DNA of 64,000 nucleotides. Source: Maricaulis sp034659015 (GTDB lineage: Bacteria; Pseudomonadota; Alphaproteobacteria; Caulobacterales; Maricaulaceae). The stretch lies in contig JAYEGL010000013.1 in NCBI GenBank assembly GCA_034659015.1, forward strand, positions 160,837 through 224,836, written 5' to 3'. The notes beneath the pieces were generated by a model. That model did not search any database, had not been told where the DNA came from, and was given only the letters and a program-made list of their open reading frames with translations. The position numbers and the translations under genes are program-made. Of this stretch, positions 9,124-19,156 are shown one piece after another; the first letter of the stretch is position 1; every line of letters begins with the position of its first letter.

Positions 9124-10317
9124 ATGACGCAGGATAACCAAAGCAGAGCCAAGACCGCGCCCGGCGCCACCCGCCGCCGCCTCCTCAAGGCCGGTCTCGC
9201 GACAGCCGTCGCTGCGCCATTTGTCAATTCGGGCCAGTTCGCGGTGTTCGCACAGTCCGGAACGACCTATTCGGCGCGCACCCTGGCGCTGGTCGAGCGC
9301 AGCCTTGTCATCGACATGCTGTCATTGCTCGCAGACCTCGGCGACATGCTCGAAGCCGGCTACAGCGAACAGCCCTCGCTGGAAGATGGCTACGCCATCA
9401 CCGATGCCCACCTGGAAAAGCTCCGCTCATCGGGCATCAACGTGTTTCACCCGGCGGTCGGCCTCGGCGGCCGGGACAGCGCCCTGACTTTCATGGCGAG
9501 AATGAACGCCTATGCCGCGGAGCGCCCGGACGTCTTCCGCCGCATCGACGCGGTCTCCGACTTCGACCGCATCATGGCGGAGGACCGGATCGGCTATATC
9601 GTCGGCATCCAGAATGCGCACCATTTCAACTCGCCCAACGACGTCAACGAGTTCTACAATCTGGGCCAGCGCGTCAGTCAGCTGACCTACAATTCCCAGA
9701 ACCGCATCGGCGCCGGCGCGACCGAGCGCGTCGATGGCGGGGTGAGCCACTTCGGCGTTGCCATCATCGAGCGCATGAACGAGGTCGGCATGGCGGTCGA
9801 CGTCTCGCATTGCGGCGACCGGACCACGCTGGATGCCTTCGAGATCTCGAGCGCGCCTGCACTGATCACCCACTCCAATGTACGCGCGCTGGTCGGCGGC
9901 CATCCGAGAGCCAAGTCCGACGAAGCCATTCGCGCCATGGCCCGGGCCGGCGGCGTGATGGGCATTACCGGCGTGCGCAACTTCGTCCGCGACCGGGAAC
10001 CGACCACGATCGAGCACCTGCTCGATCATTTCGACTATGTCGCCAATCTGGTCGGTGTCGAACATGTCGGCATCGGAAGCGATATGGACGCAGACGGATA
10101 TGACGACGTGCCGAGCGCCGCCTATGAGCGCCTGCGCCGCGGCTATGACGATTCCTATGCGTTCCGCGGACGGATCGACACTGACGGCTTCGACCATCCC
10201 AGGAAGATATTCGACCTGACGGAAGGGCTGATCCGGCGCGGGTATTCCGACGCCAATATCGAACTCATTCTCGGCGGCAATTTCAAACGCGCGCTCGGCG
10301 AGATCTGGAAGTCCTAG
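9124..10317 (+). CDS. Tat-exported membrane dipeptidase-like protein (peptidase M19)
   Basis: The 397-residue protein has a twin-arginine leader: ATRRRLLKAG, a hydrophobic stretch, then AVFAQ. The M19 fold is recognisable from VDVSHCGDRT and ALITHSNVRAL (family His ligands) and HVGIGSDMD (catalytic Asp region). M19 enzymes hydrolyse dipeptides, often with D-residues at the C-terminus. The usual N-terminal HxD metal pair is absent, since the matching segment reads VIDMLSLLADLGDML. The bridging Glu position reads Q in GIQNAH. Activity may therefore differ from classical dipeptidase. It opens the rightward operon; an AGGA box lies about ten bases upstream of the ATG. Confidence 0.87.
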   Translation: MTQDNQSRAKTAPGATRRRLLKAGLATAVAAPFVNSGQFAVFAQSGTTYSARTLALVERSLVIDMLSLLADLGDMLEAGYSEQPSLEDGYAITDAHLEKLRSSGINVFHPAVGLGGRDSALTFMARMNAYAAERPDVFRRIDAVSDFDRIMAEDRIGYIVGIQNAHHFNSPNDVNEFYNLGQRVSQLTYNSQNRIGAGATERVDGGVSHFGVAIIERMNEVGMAVDVSHCGDRTTLDAFEISSAPALITHSNVRALVGGHPRAKSDEAIRAMARAGGVMGITGVRNFVRDREPTTIEHLLDHFDYVANLVGVEHVGIGSDMDADGYDDVPSAAYERLRRGYDDSYAFRGRIDTDGFDHPRKIFDLTEGLIRRGYSDANIELILGGNFKRALGEIWKS

Positions 10318-10354
10318 ACAGCAAGGGGCGCGAACAGCGCCGGGGAGGAAGACG

Positions 10355-11917
10355 ATGAAACAGACACTGATGGCAACCGCCGCAGCCGTCATTGCGCTCG
10401 GTGCGGCGAGCGCCTCGGCACAGGACATTTCGCCGGAACATGTCGACGAGGTCTCGCGCGCGGCGATCGAGGCTTTCGACATTCCCGGAATGGCCATCAC
10501 GGTCGTCACGGGCGACGAGACCGTCTTCACGAATGCCTATGGCGTGCGCGACGTGCGCGACCCCGACACGCCGGTCGATGCGGACACGCTGCTGCCCTTC
10601 GCCTCGATCGGCAAGGCCTTCACGACCACGCTCATCGCGATGCTGGTGGACGAGGGCAAGCTGGACTGGGACACGCCGGTCCGCGAATTCATCCCCGAAT
10701 TCGAAATGTCCGATCCCTACATCACGGCGGAATTCAGCGTTCGCGACATGGTTACCCACCGGTCGGGCCTGCCGCTCGGGGCCGGCGACCTTCTGGTCTT
10801 CCCGGACGCGGAACCCGAAGTGTCCGACATCCTCGCGGCCCTGCGCAACATTCCGCCAGAGACCAGCTTCCGCTCGGAATATGCCTACGACAACCTGATG
10901 TACGTCATTGCCGGCGAAGTCGTGTCGCGCATCGAAGACAAGCCCTGGGCCGACGTCATGGAGGAACGGATCTTCACGCCGTTGTCGATGGAGTCCTGCG
11001 AGGCCCTTCCCTCGGCCGCAGCCGCCGCCGACAACACCGTGACCCAGCATTCCAGGGCGCCGGGCCAGGCCGAGGCCGCACCCATCGATCCCCGTTACAT
11101 CCTCGGCGACAACACCGCTCCGGCCGGCGGAATCAGCTGCTCGATCTCGGATCTGTCGACCTGGGCGCAGTTCTGGCTCAACGAGGGAGTCGCGCCGGAC
11201 GGCGACCGGCTGATCTCGGAGGCCCAGTACGAGGAGCTGTGGACCGGCGTCACACCGCAGAATGTCAGTCCGCTGCTGGAACAGCTCGCGGGCACGCATT
11301 TCTCGCTCTACGGCCTGGGCTGGACCCTGCGCGACTTCAACGGCCAGCTGCTCGTCGGTCACAGCGGCGGGCTGCTCGGCGCGTCCTCCTATTTCGGCAT
11401 CCTGCCCGAGGAGGACCTCGCGGTCTTCGTCACCAGCAATGTCTCCACCTACGGCTCCACCGCACTCGCCCTGCAGCTGCTCGGCGACGCGTCGGCGCCC
11501 GAGGCGGACAGCGACTGGATCGGAACCCTGCACGGCGTCTATCAGCGCATGCAGGAGACCGCCGTCAACGATTCCGGGAGCGGCGAGCAGCAGGACGTCC
11601 CGATCGAGCCGGTCCGCGATCTGGCGGCCTATGCCGGCACCTATGTCGATCCCTGGTACGGTCCGGTCTCGATCGAGAACCGTGACGGCCGCCTCTTCAT
11701 CGACATGAGCCGGTCGGAGGTTCTCGACGCATTCCTGGTGCCGGTGGCGCCGGACCGGTTCGTCGCGCGCTGGCCGGATCGCAGCCTGAATGCCGACGCC
11801 TATGTCGATTTCGTCGCGGACGACGGCCGCGTCACCGGAATGACGATGGTGCCGGTCTCGGAAACGACCGATTTCTCGTTCGACTTCGAAGACCTCCAAT
11901 TCACCAAACAGCCCTAG
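10355..11917 (+). CDS. S12 beta-lactamase-family serine hydrolase
   Basis: The 520-residue protein is exported, with a signal peptide ending ASASAQ. Motifs are SxxK at Ser84-Lys87 (FASIGKAFT), YxN at Tyr178 (YAYDNL) and HSGG in the last third of the domain. A C-terminal lipocalin-like extension of about 130 residues is typical of D-aminopeptidase and EstB-like relatives. It follows the M19 gene by 37 bases and precedes a D-aminoacylase, so it probably trims N-terminal D-residues or ester-linked peptides in the periplasm. The substrate is inferred only from neighbours. The RBS is GGGGAGGAAG. Confidence 0.9.
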   Translation: MKQTLMATAAAVIALGAASASAQDISPEHVDEVSRAAIEAFDIPGMAITVVTGDETVFTNAYGVRDVRDPDTPVDADTLLPFASIGKAFTTTLIAMLVDEGKLDWDTPVREFIPEFEMSDPYITAEFSVRDMVTHRSGLPLGAGDLLVFPDAEPEVSDILAALRNIPPETSFRSEYAYDNLMYVIAGEVVSRIEDKPWADVMEERIFTPLSMESCEALPSAAAAADNTVTQHSRAPGQAEAAPIDPRYILGDNTAPAGGISCSISDLSTWAQFWLNEGVAPDGDRLISEAQYEELWTGVTPQNVSPLLEQLAGTHFSLYGLGWTLRDFNGQLLVGHSGGLLGASSYFGILPEEDLAVFVTSNVSTYGSTALALQLLGDASAPEADSDWIGTLHGVYQRMQETAVNDSGSGEQQDVPIEPVRDLAAYAGTYVDPWYGPVSIENRDGRLFIDMSRSEVLDAFLVPVAPDRFVARWPDRSLNADAYVDFVADDGRVTGMTMVPVSETTDFSFDFEDLQFTKQP

Positions 11918-11956
11918 CCCCGCCACCGGGCGCCTGTCCCGCGAGGAGACCCGATC

Positions 11957-13516
11957 ATGCTCAAGACGCTCACGCTCAGCCTGGCCCTGGCCGGAACGGC
12001 CGCCGCGGCGGCTCAAACGGACGCGCAGGAGGACACTTACGACCTCGCCATCCTGGGCGGACGCGTCATTGACCCCGAAACCGGACTCGACGCGATCCTC
12101 AATGTCGGCATACGCGACGACGCGATCGTCGCGATCACCGAGGACGCGATCCGGGGCGAACGAACGCTCGACGCAGCCGGCTACGTCGTTGCACCGGGCT
12201 TCATCGACCTGCACGCGCATGGCCAATCCCTCCTGGCCGGGCGCGTGCAGGCGCTCGACGGCGTGACAACCGCCCTTGAGCTTGAGTCGGGTGTGTATCC
12301 GGTCGACGCATTCTACGACGCCGCCGCGGCCGAGGGCCGGGCCATCCACTATGGCGCCTCGGTCAACTGGTCACGCGCACGCTACGCCGAGCTGACCGGT
12401 TACGAGCCGGCCTCCTACCGGGACCCGTTCGAGCCGGACCCGGATGCGCCGGACTGGCGATATACCCCCGCCAGCCCGGCGCAAACCCGGCAGGTGCTTG
12501 CACGCGTCGAAAACGGGCTCGATGAGGGCGGGCTGGGCGTGGGGGTCCTGCTTGGCTATGTGCCGGGCTCCGGACGCGGCGAATACTATGCCCTGCACGA
12601 ACTGGCCGCCGCCCGCGACGTCCCGACTTTCACGCACGCCCGCTACCTGTCGAACATCGAACCGGACAGCTCGCTCGAAGGTTTCCAGGAAATGGTCGCC
12701 GTCTCGGCCGCCACCGGCGCCGACATGCACATTTCCCACCTCAACAGCATCAGCCTGCGCGATATCGGCGAGATCCGCCCCATGATCGAGGCGGCCCAGG
12801 CCAACGGGGTGAATATTACTGTCGAAGCCTATCCCTACGGGGCCGGGTCCACCGCGATCGGCACCGCCCTGTTCGAAGGCGAGAACTGGCAGGCCCGGCT
12901 CGGCGATATCGAGAAGTCGGACTTCACCCTCGATGGCGTGCCCCTCACCGATGCGGAATTCGACCGCCTCCAGGCCGAGGAACCGACCACGGACATCGTG
13001 GTGCATTTTCTCGACCCCGATCACAACGCAGAGGACAGCGCGCTCCTGGCCCAGTCGATCCTCTATCCCGGCGGGGCCATCGCCTCGGACGGCGGGTCCT
13101 GGTCGCTCGGCGGCGAAACGATCGCCGGCGATGTCTGGCCCCTGCCGGCCGCTGCGGAATCCCACCCGCGAAGTGCCGGAACCTTCTCCCGCTTTCTGCG
13201 GGTCTATGTGCGCGAGCGCCAGTCGATCGGCCTGAGCGATGCCCTGGCGAAGGTCAGCCTCATTCCGGCGCAGATTCTCGAGGACGCCGTGCCGCAGATG
13301 CGGCGCAAGGGTCGGCTCCAGGAAGGCGCGGACGCCGATATCGTGATCTTCGACATCGAAACGGTCAGTGACCGGGCGACCTATGAGGAGCCGGCGCAAC
13401 CGTCGGCCGGGTTCGAATACGTGATTGTCGGCGGAACACCGCTGGTCTGGAACGGCGAACTCGACACCTCCGTCCTGCCGGGCCGGGCCATTCGCCGCGC
13501 CGCACAAGACGACTGA
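11957..13516 (+). CDS. N-acyl-D-amino-acid deacylase (D-aminoacylase), amidohydrolase superfamily
   Basis: The 519-residue protein carries the D-aminoacylase pattern: DLAILGGRVIDPETGLD at the N-terminus, metal His pair His86/His88 (IDLHAHGQ), the DMHISHLN strand and a C-terminal SDGG catalytic Asp segment. These zinc enzymes release free D-amino acids and a carboxylic acid from N-acyl-D-amino acids. A short signal peptide (ending AAAAQ) suggests periplasmic location, which fits the exported hydrolases on either side. The RBS is GAGGAG. This is the clearest evidence that the locus handles D-amino acids. Confidence 0.93.
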   Translation: MLKTLTLSLALAGTAAAAAQTDAQEDTYDLAILGGRVIDPETGLDAILNVGIRDDAIVAITEDAIRGERTLDAAGYVVAPGFIDLHAHGQSLLAGRVQALDGVTTALELESGVYPVDAFYDAAAAEGRAIHYGASVNWSRARYAELTGYEPASYRDPFEPDPDAPDWRYTPASPAQTRQVLARVENGLDEGGLGVGVLLGYVPGSGRGEYYALHELAAARDVPTFTHARYLSNIEPDSSLEGFQEMVAVSAATGADMHISHLNSISLRDIGEIRPMIEAAQANGVNITVEAYPYGAGSTAIGTALFEGENWQARLGDIEKSDFTLDGVPLTDAEFDRLQAEEPTTDIVVHFLDPDHNAEDSALLAQSILYPGGAIASDGGSWSLGGETIAGDVWPLPAAAESHPRSAGTFSRFLRVYVRERQSIGLSDALAKVSLIPAQILEDAVPQMRRKGRLQEGADADIVIFDIETVSDRATYEEPAQPSAGFEYVIVGGTPLVWNGELDTSVLPGRAIRRAAQDD

Positions 13517-13581
13517 ACCCGACACCGGCGCGGCCGGACCGCCGCGCCACCCTATCGACTGCGAACAGGAAGACCGGTCTC

Positions 13582-15066
13582 ATGAAACACAGCCCCTCCT
13601 GGCATGGCGCCGCAGCCGCCCTCGCACTGCTCGCGTCCGGCCACCCGTTTGCCGCCGCCCAGACGACCCCGGACACAACCGCTACCGCCGGGCATGCCGA
13701 GCCGCGCCTCGACGGACTCGCCGATTTCGTCGACGGCGTCATGGCGCAACAGATCAGCAGCCACGAGGTCGCCGGCGCAACGATCGCCGTCGTCCACGAT
13801 GACGCCCTCCTGCTGTCTGCCGGCTACGGGTTTGCCGATATCGAATCCGGTACACGTGTCGACCCCGAAACGACGCTCTTTCGTCCCGGCTCGGTCTCCA
13901 AGCTTTTCACCTGGACTGCGCTCATGCAGCAGGTCGAGCTGGGCCGCGTCGATCTCGATGCAGACATCAACACCTATATCGACTTTCACATCCCGCCCTA
14001 TGAGGGCCAAACGGTCCGCGTTCGCGATCTGATGTCGCACAGTCCGGGCTGGAGCGATGTGAGCGGCATTTCGGTCGCCACGGTTGAAGAGCTCACACCC
14101 TATGGCGAATGGATCCAGCAGCATATTCCCGAACGTGTCTGGGCCCCCGGGACGGAGATTGCCTATTCGAACTACGGCGTCGCACTCGCCGGTTACATCG
14201 TCGAGCGGGTCTCCGGCGAGCCCTTCGCAACCTACGTGGAAGACCACATCTTCTCGCCGCTGGACATGCCGTCAACGACGTTTCGGGAGCCCCTTCCCGA
14301 ACATCTCGAAGACCGCATGGCGACCGGCTACGAGATGGAGGACGGGCGACTGGTCGCCCAGCCGTTCGAACTGTTCAGTTCGATCATGCCGGCCGGTTCC
14401 GGCACATCGTCGGCCCGCGACATGGCCCGCTTCATGCGCGCCATGCTCAATGGCGGCGAACTCGGTGACGTGCGAATCCTCCAGTCGGCTTCGGTCGAGC
14501 TGTTGATGCGCGACTCGCTGCGCAATGCGCCGGGCCTTCCGGGAATGGCGCACGGCTTCTACGTGGTGCAGGAAGACGGTCCGCGCCTTGTGGGGCACGG
14601 CGGCAACACCGGGGATTTCCACTCCAACCTTATCCTGGCACCGGAGGCCGGTTTCGGCTTTTTCGTCTCGGTTACCGGCGGCAGTGAAAGCTCCGTCGGG
14701 CGTACGGATCTGACCAATGCCATTATCGGCCGGGTCTTTCCGCAAGATGCCGCACCGCGCGAGCCGCGGCCGGAAGACGAGGCCCTGCCGGTCGGATCCT
14801 ACCGGATGAACCGCCGCGACTATTCGCAGCCGCCACGTGAAGAATACGATATCGAAGTGACCGCGGCAGGCCGCAACGCCATCCGGATCCGTTTCCTGGA
14901 GGACACGACCTACTGGGAACGCATCGGTCCCATGACGTTCGAGAAGGTCACCGGAACCCGGCACAGCGGCCCCTTCGACCGCGCCCGCTTCCACACCGGC
15001 CCCTCGGGTCTCGTGCTTTCCTTCAGCTACCAACCCTACATGGCGTATCACCGCGTCGACGATTGA
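13582..15066 (+). CDS. S12 beta-lactamase-family serine hydrolase
   Basis: The 494-residue exported protein has signal-peptide end FAAAQ, SxxK at Ser104-Lys107 (FRPGSVSKLF), YxN at Tyr195 (IAYSNYG) and a GHGGNTGDF third motif. It matches the partial hydrolase at 1-1168 almost motif for motif, which suggests a paralogous pair at opposite ends of the locus. It follows the D-aminoacylase by 65 bases. The family covers D-Ala-D-Ala carboxypeptidases, D-aminopeptidases and esterases; the specific substrate is unknown. Confidence 0.9.
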   Translation: MKHSPSWHGAAAALALLASGHPFAAAQTTPDTTATAGHAEPRLDGLADFVDGVMAQQISSHEVAGATIAVVHDDALLLSAGYGFADIESGTRVDPETTLFRPGSVSKLFTWTALMQQVELGRVDLDADINTYIDFHIPPYEGQTVRVRDLMSHSPGWSDVSGISVATVEELTPYGEWIQQHIPERVWAPGTEIAYSNYGVALAGYIVERVSGEPFATYVEDHIFSPLDMPSTTFREPLPEHLEDRMATGYEMEDGRLVAQPFELFSSIMPAGSGTSSARDMARFMRAMLNGGELGDVRILQSASVELLMRDSLRNAPGLPGMAHGFYVVQEDGPRLVGHGGNTGDFHSNLILAPEAGFGFFVSVTGGSESSVGRTDLTNAIIGRVFPQDAAPREPRPEDEALPVGSYRMNRRDYSQPPREEYDIEVTAAGRNAIRIRFLEDTTYWERIGPMTFEKVTGTRHSGPFDRARFHTGPSGLVLSFSYQPYMAYHRVDD

Positions 15067-15077
15067 GGAGCCATTCC

Positions 15078-17027
15078 ATGCCCATGCCGAATATGAAGAC
15101 CCTCGCTTCCGTGATCGCGCTGATGGCTGCCGGCCTCGCCGGCCCTGTCCTGGCGCAGGACGCTGACTCGCCCTCCATCGTTCAGCCCGAGGACTGGACG
15201 ATGGAGCAGCAGGACTCGATGTCCGTCGTGACCGCACCGGAAGGCAATCTCGACATTGCCGTGGTCGAGGTCGGTCCGGCCGACGATGCCCTGGCAGCGG
15301 CCGCAGCCGCATGGCGCGTCTACGACCCGGAGGCGCAACGGAGCGTCGAGCTGACGACCCCGGCCGCATCGGAAAACGGCTGGGACCAGCGGGTCAGCAT
15401 CCGCTACGCCACCTCTCCGTCCGAACAGGCCACGGTGAGCGCGCTGGCGCTGCGGCAGGGCGATGACTGGACCGTGGTGATCGTCAACGGCGCCCAGTCC
15501 ACCGCCAATGTCCGTTCGGCCGCCGTATCCCTGGCCCGGGATTCCGTGCAGGCCGACGGCTACGAGCCCGAAGACTTCTCGGACCGGACCCCACATCGCC
15601 TGACCCCGGAACGCATTGCGATGCTCCGCGATTTCGTCGCCGAAGCCGCCGAGACGCTGGATGTGCCGGGCGTGGGCCTGGCCCTGATCGATCAGGGCGA
15701 GGTGGTTTTCGAAGGCGGTGTCGGTGTGCGTTCGCTGGACGATCCGGCACCGGTCGATGCGGATACCCGCTTCATGATCGCCTCCAATACCAAGGGCATG
15801 TCGACCCTCCTCCTGTCCATTCTCGTGGACCGGGGCGAGCTCGACTGGGACCAGCGCGTTGTCGATCTCTATCCCGAATTCCGGCTCGGCTCCGACAGCA
15901 CGACGGAATCCACGCTCGTCCGCCATCTGCTGTGCGCGTGCACCGGGCTTCCGCGCAAGGACTGGGGCTTCATCCTCGCCGACCAGGACACGCCCGCTTC
16001 GGACGTGTTCCGGCAATTGTCCGAGACCCAGCCGACCAGCGCGTTCGGCGAGCTGTTCCAGTACAACAACAACATGGCCGCGGCGGCCGGCTATGTGGGC
16101 GGCGCGCTGGCCTATCCGGACATGGAAATCGGCGCCGCCTACGACCGGGCCATGGACGAACTGATCTTCCAGCCCCTCGCCATGCCGGACACCACGTTCG
16201 ACTTCGATGAAGGCGAAAGCGGCAACTGGGCGCCGCCGCACGGGCTGGATGTCGACGGCGACCAGACCGTCATGTCCAATCATTTCAATCGCGGCGTCTA
16301 TCCCTACCGGCCGGCCGGCGGGGCCTTTTCCACCGCCTCCGACATGGCCCACTACGTCCAGCTGGAGCTGTCCCGGGGCCTGACCCCGGATGGCGAGCGG
16401 CTCGTCAGCGAGGAGAACCTGCTGGCCCGGCGCGAACCCGGTGTCCAGGTGGCCGAGGACGTGTGGTACGGCATGGGCCTGTTCAACGAGGAACACTGGG
16501 GCATCCCCGTGGTCACGCATGGCGGGACCCTGCTCGGCTATCACAGCAACTGGTATGCCTTGCCTGAAGCCGGCGTCGGGGCCGTCATCATGGTCAATGC
16601 CGATACCGGCGCCGTGATGCTGCGCCCCTTCCTGCGCCGTCTGGTGGAAGTGCTCTATGACGGCCACCCCGAGGCGATGAGCCAGATCGAGGCCGCTGCG
16701 GCGCGCCTGGACGCACAGACGCAGGTCCGCCGCCAGGGTCTCGACATCCCCGGCGACCCGGCCGTCCTGGACGGCCTGGCCAGCCGTTATGAGAGCCCGG
16801 GCATCGGCACGATCACGATCTTCGAGAATGACGACCAGACCTGGATCGAAGCCGGTTCCATCCGCGCACCCCTGGCGACGCGGCAGAACCCCGACGGCAC
16901 GGTCTCCATCGTTTCCATCGGCCCCGGCGCCATCAGCCTGGAAGCCGAAGTCGGCATGGACGACGGTGCCCGGACGCTCACACTCCGCGACAGCCAGCAC
17001 GTCTACCTCTACACCGAGACGCGCTGA
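15078..17027 (+). CDS. Large S12 serine hydrolase with N-terminal extension
   Basis: I use the ATG at 15078 because GAGGAG lies seven bases upstream; an in-frame start at 15063 overlaps the previous stop. The 649-residue protein has a signal peptide (GPVLAQ) and about 180 residues of unrecognised N-terminal domain. The S12 core follows, with Ser236-Lys239 (ASNTKGMS), Tyr329-Asn331 (FQYNNNM) and THGGTLLG. A C-terminal beta-rich domain of about 120 residues ends the protein. It is the last gene of the rightward operon and faces HupE convergently. Confidence 0.88.
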   Translation: MPMPNMKTLASVIALMAAGLAGPVLAQDADSPSIVQPEDWTMEQQDSMSVVTAPEGNLDIAVVEVGPADDALAAAAAAWRVYDPEAQRSVELTTPAASENGWDQRVSIRYATSPSEQATVSALALRQGDDWTVVIVNGAQSTANVRSAAVSLARDSVQADGYEPEDFSDRTPHRLTPERIAMLRDFVAEAAETLDVPGVGLALIDQGEVVFEGGVGVRSLDDPAPVDADTRFMIASNTKGMSTLLLSILVDRGELDWDQRVVDLYPEFRLGSDSTTESTLVRHLLCACTGLPRKDWGFILADQDTPASDVFRQLSETQPTSAFGELFQYNNNMAAAAGYVGGALAYPDMEIGAAYDRAMDELIFQPLAMPDTTFDFDEGESGNWAPPHGLDVDGDQTVMSNHFNRGVYPYRPAGGAFSTASDMAHYVQLELSRGLTPDGERLVSEENLLARREPGVQVAEDVWYGMGLFNEEHWGIPVVTHGGTLLGYHSNWYALPEAGVGAVIMVNADTGAVMLRPFLRRLVEVLYDGHPEAMSQIEAAAARLDAQTQVRRQGLDIPGDPAVLDGLASRYESPGIGTITIFENDDQTWIEAGSIRAPLATRQNPDGTVSIVSIGPGAISLEAEVGMDDGARTLTLRDSQHVYLYTETR

Positions 17028-17165
17028 GGGTCCGCCCGGACAGGCGCGGTGCGGTCTCGCACGACCGGCGTCAGCCCCGGCCCGAACCGGCTCCGCCGGG
17101 ACTGCAGGGTCTGGCGTGTTCGGGCCACCGCCCGCGCCTGCAGCCGCGTTCCCGTAGCGGGCCGG

Positions 17166-18371
17166 CTAGGACCAGGCCCGCTCGACAAACCAGTACGCGC
17201 CCACCCCGGTGAGCACGGCGATCGCAATCCACCGTCCGTATTCGACCAGGCGTGCATCGAGGTATCTGACCAGGACGCCAGTCCCGAGCAGCATGGCGGC
17301 AATAAAGACGACCTGGCCGATCTCGACACCCAGATTGAACCCGAACAGCGCCGGCAGCCTGTGTTCGGGGGCAAGCTCCAGTTCGAGCATCAGGCCGGCG
17401 AATCCGACGCCATGGACCAGTCCGAACCCGGCGCTCAGCGCCGGCGCCGACCGGCTCGGGTCGCCGCCTTCACGCAGCCAGCCGCCATACGCGAACACCA
17501 CCACAAGCAAGCCGAGCCAGACGGGGCCGCTAATCGCCCCGCCCGTTGACACATTCAGCACTGCGAGCCCGGCCAGCAGGCCGGCAGCAATCCACACATC
17601 CCGCCGGGACGGAGGCGCACGCGTCAGCATCGCCTCGGCCGCCAGGAACAGGATGGAAAAGCCGATCAGGGCCTCGACGGCCGGCCCTGCCGGCGCAATC
17701 CACCCCAGGACAGCCAGGGCCAGGGTGGCCGAATGGCCGACGGTAAAGCCGACGGTGACGAGGCATAACCGCCGCCAGCCGGAGACAACGAGGAGCAAGG
17801 CGCACAAGAAGGCCAGATGATCCGGACCGGAAAGGATGTGCGCCGTCCCGATACGGATGAAGTCGCCGACGCGCTGCCAGCCGCCCTGCCCGGCTGCGCC
17901 TTCCGTGAAGCGCACACGGCTGCGGCTGTGTGTGAGCACGTCATCCTGCCAGTCCGCCGCGCCGAAACGAAGGCGTGTGAAGTGGATATGGTTGGCCGAG
18001 AGCGGCGAGAACACGTCGGCGGAGAGCTCGACCGGGCCTTGGTCCTGCGGGCAGGCCCATTCCATGTCCCCGCGCAGACGGCCGTCCGGCAGAAGGCGGA
18101 TCTGCGGGATCGAGACCATCTCGCACGGCGCTCCGCCGCGGCCCAGCGCCAGCCCCTCGATCAGACGGCGGCGGAATCCGCCTTCCAGCGTCGTGCCTGC
18201 CGGATAAAGCGAAAGAAAGAGTGTCGCCTGCCGGGCCTGCAGGTCGACCTGGCCGGTCACCCTGCCGCCCTCGACCGTCCAGCTCGAGCTGGACGCGCTA
18301 CGCTCGTGCGCATGGGCAGCGGCGGGCAGGACGAACCCCGCCAGGAGCAGCACAGCCAGCAACCGGATCAT
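17166..18371 (-). CDS. HupE/UreJ-family membrane protein
   Basis: The 401-residue protein has a signal peptide (PAAAHAHE), a periplasmic beta-rich domain of about 160 residues, then six to seven membrane helices. His motifs HILSGPDHLAFL, VGHSATLAL and LVHGVGFAGL are those of the HupE/UreJ_2 family. HupE proteins move Ni2+ or, in this long subgroup, have unknown cargo. It overlaps the preceding PPIase gene by four bases. The 138-base convergent gap (17028-17165) holds only a weak GC hairpin. Confidence 0.85.
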   Translation of the reverse strand: MIRLLAVLLLAGFVLPAAAHAHERSASSSSWTVEGGRVTGQVDLQARQATLFLSLYPAGTTLEGGFRRRLIEGLALGRGGAPCEMVSIPQIRLLPDGRLRGDMEWACPQDQGPVELSADVFSPLSANHIHFTRLRFGAADWQDDVLTHSRSRVRFTEGAAGQGGWQRVGDFIRIGTAHILSGPDHLAFLCALLLVVSGWRRLCLVTVGFTVGHSATLALAVLGWIAPAGPAVEALIGFSILFLAAEAMLTRAPPSRRDVWIAAGLLAGLAVLNVSTGGAISGPVWLGLLVVVFAYGGWLREGGDPSRSAPALSAGFGLVHGVGFAGLMLELELAPEHRLPALFGFNLGVEIGQVVFIAAMLLGTGVLVRYLDARLVEYGRWIAIAVLTGVGAYWFVERAWS

Positions 18372-19156
18372 GACGGATCGTCATGGCCGTACCGGATCTC
18401 GGCCTGGTCGCGCATGCGTTCAAGGTGGCGGTCCAGGGTTTCTGCCTGGATACGGTCTCGCCACAGCGCCTCCACTGCGGCGCGGTGGGTGCCGAACTCT
18501 GCCGGCGGCGGCGATTGCCGGTCCAGCAGGGTGAGCCAGTGATACTGCCCGCCGACATGCACCGGACCGGCCGTTTCGCCGGTCTCCAGCGCGAGAACGT
18601 GATCGGTCAGAGCGGGGCCGAGAGCCCGGCGCAGCTCCGTGACCGTCACCGGCCGATCCGGCGGATGCGCGCCGGGCCGGGACTGCGGCCCGGCGGGCGA
18701 TGGAGCCACGGTCCACATCACATGCAGGGCGGGTTCGCCGGCAAACAGGCCCCGCTCCGCCTCGAACAGGGTGCGCAGCTCCGCATCCTCCGGTTCGACC
18801 GGCGCCTGGGCTATAATCGCATCGATCATCGCCAGCACGATCGAGCGCCGGAGCGTGGACTCATTGCGGGGCAGGTCGAGCGCCAGAGCCCGCTGAAACA
18901 GCAATTCCTCGTCGATCAGGCGGTCCAGGACGAATTCGCGGGCATCCGCCTGCAGCGGATTGCGGCTGTCGCGCTCGATCGCGTCCAGCGCCAGCGCGAT
19001 ATCGTCGGGCGTGATCGGCGTTCCGTTGACCCAGACGGTTCCCGACGGCGGCAGACGCGACAATGCACTGTCCGGCAGAAGCAGGGCGGCCAGGGCAAGC
19101 CCGCCGCCAAGCAGAGCTCCGGCGGCAAATCCGGTTCGCGCATTGAACCGGATCAT
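18368..19156 (-). CDS. Parvulin/SurA-like peptidyl-prolyl isomerase family protein
   Basis: The 262-residue protein has one N-terminal membrane anchor, then a helical chaperone-like segment (VWVNGTPITPDDIALALDAI resembles SurA N-domains). A degenerate PpiC-type domain follows, with LETGETAGPVHVGGQYHWLT. It is likely a periplasmic folding factor for its operon partners. It overlaps both neighbours by four bases (DUF3604 upstream, HupE downstream), so all three are co-translated. PPIase catalytic activity is uncertain because the domain is divergent. Confidence 0.75.
   Translation of the reverse strand: MIRFNARTGFAAGALLGGGLALAALLLPDSALSRLPPSGTVWVNGTPITPDDIALALDAIERDSRNPLQADAREFVLDRLIDEELLFQRALALDLPRNESTLRRSIVLAMIDAIIAQAPVEPEDAELRTLFEAERGLFAGEPALHVMWTVAPSPAGPQSRPGAHPPDRPVTVTELRRALGPALTDHVLALETGETAGPVHVGGQYHWLTLLDRQSPPPAEFGTHRAAVEALWRDRIQAETLDRHLERMRDQAEIRYGHDDPS

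Noticed and set aside
10283..12349. 688-codon leftward frame
   Set aside because: Antisense shadow of the S12 hydrolase and D-aminoacylase genes, caused by high GC at third codon positions.
17076..17100. GC hairpin between convergent genes as a terminator
   Set aside because: Only a 6-base stem with a long loop and no T-run; too weak to list.
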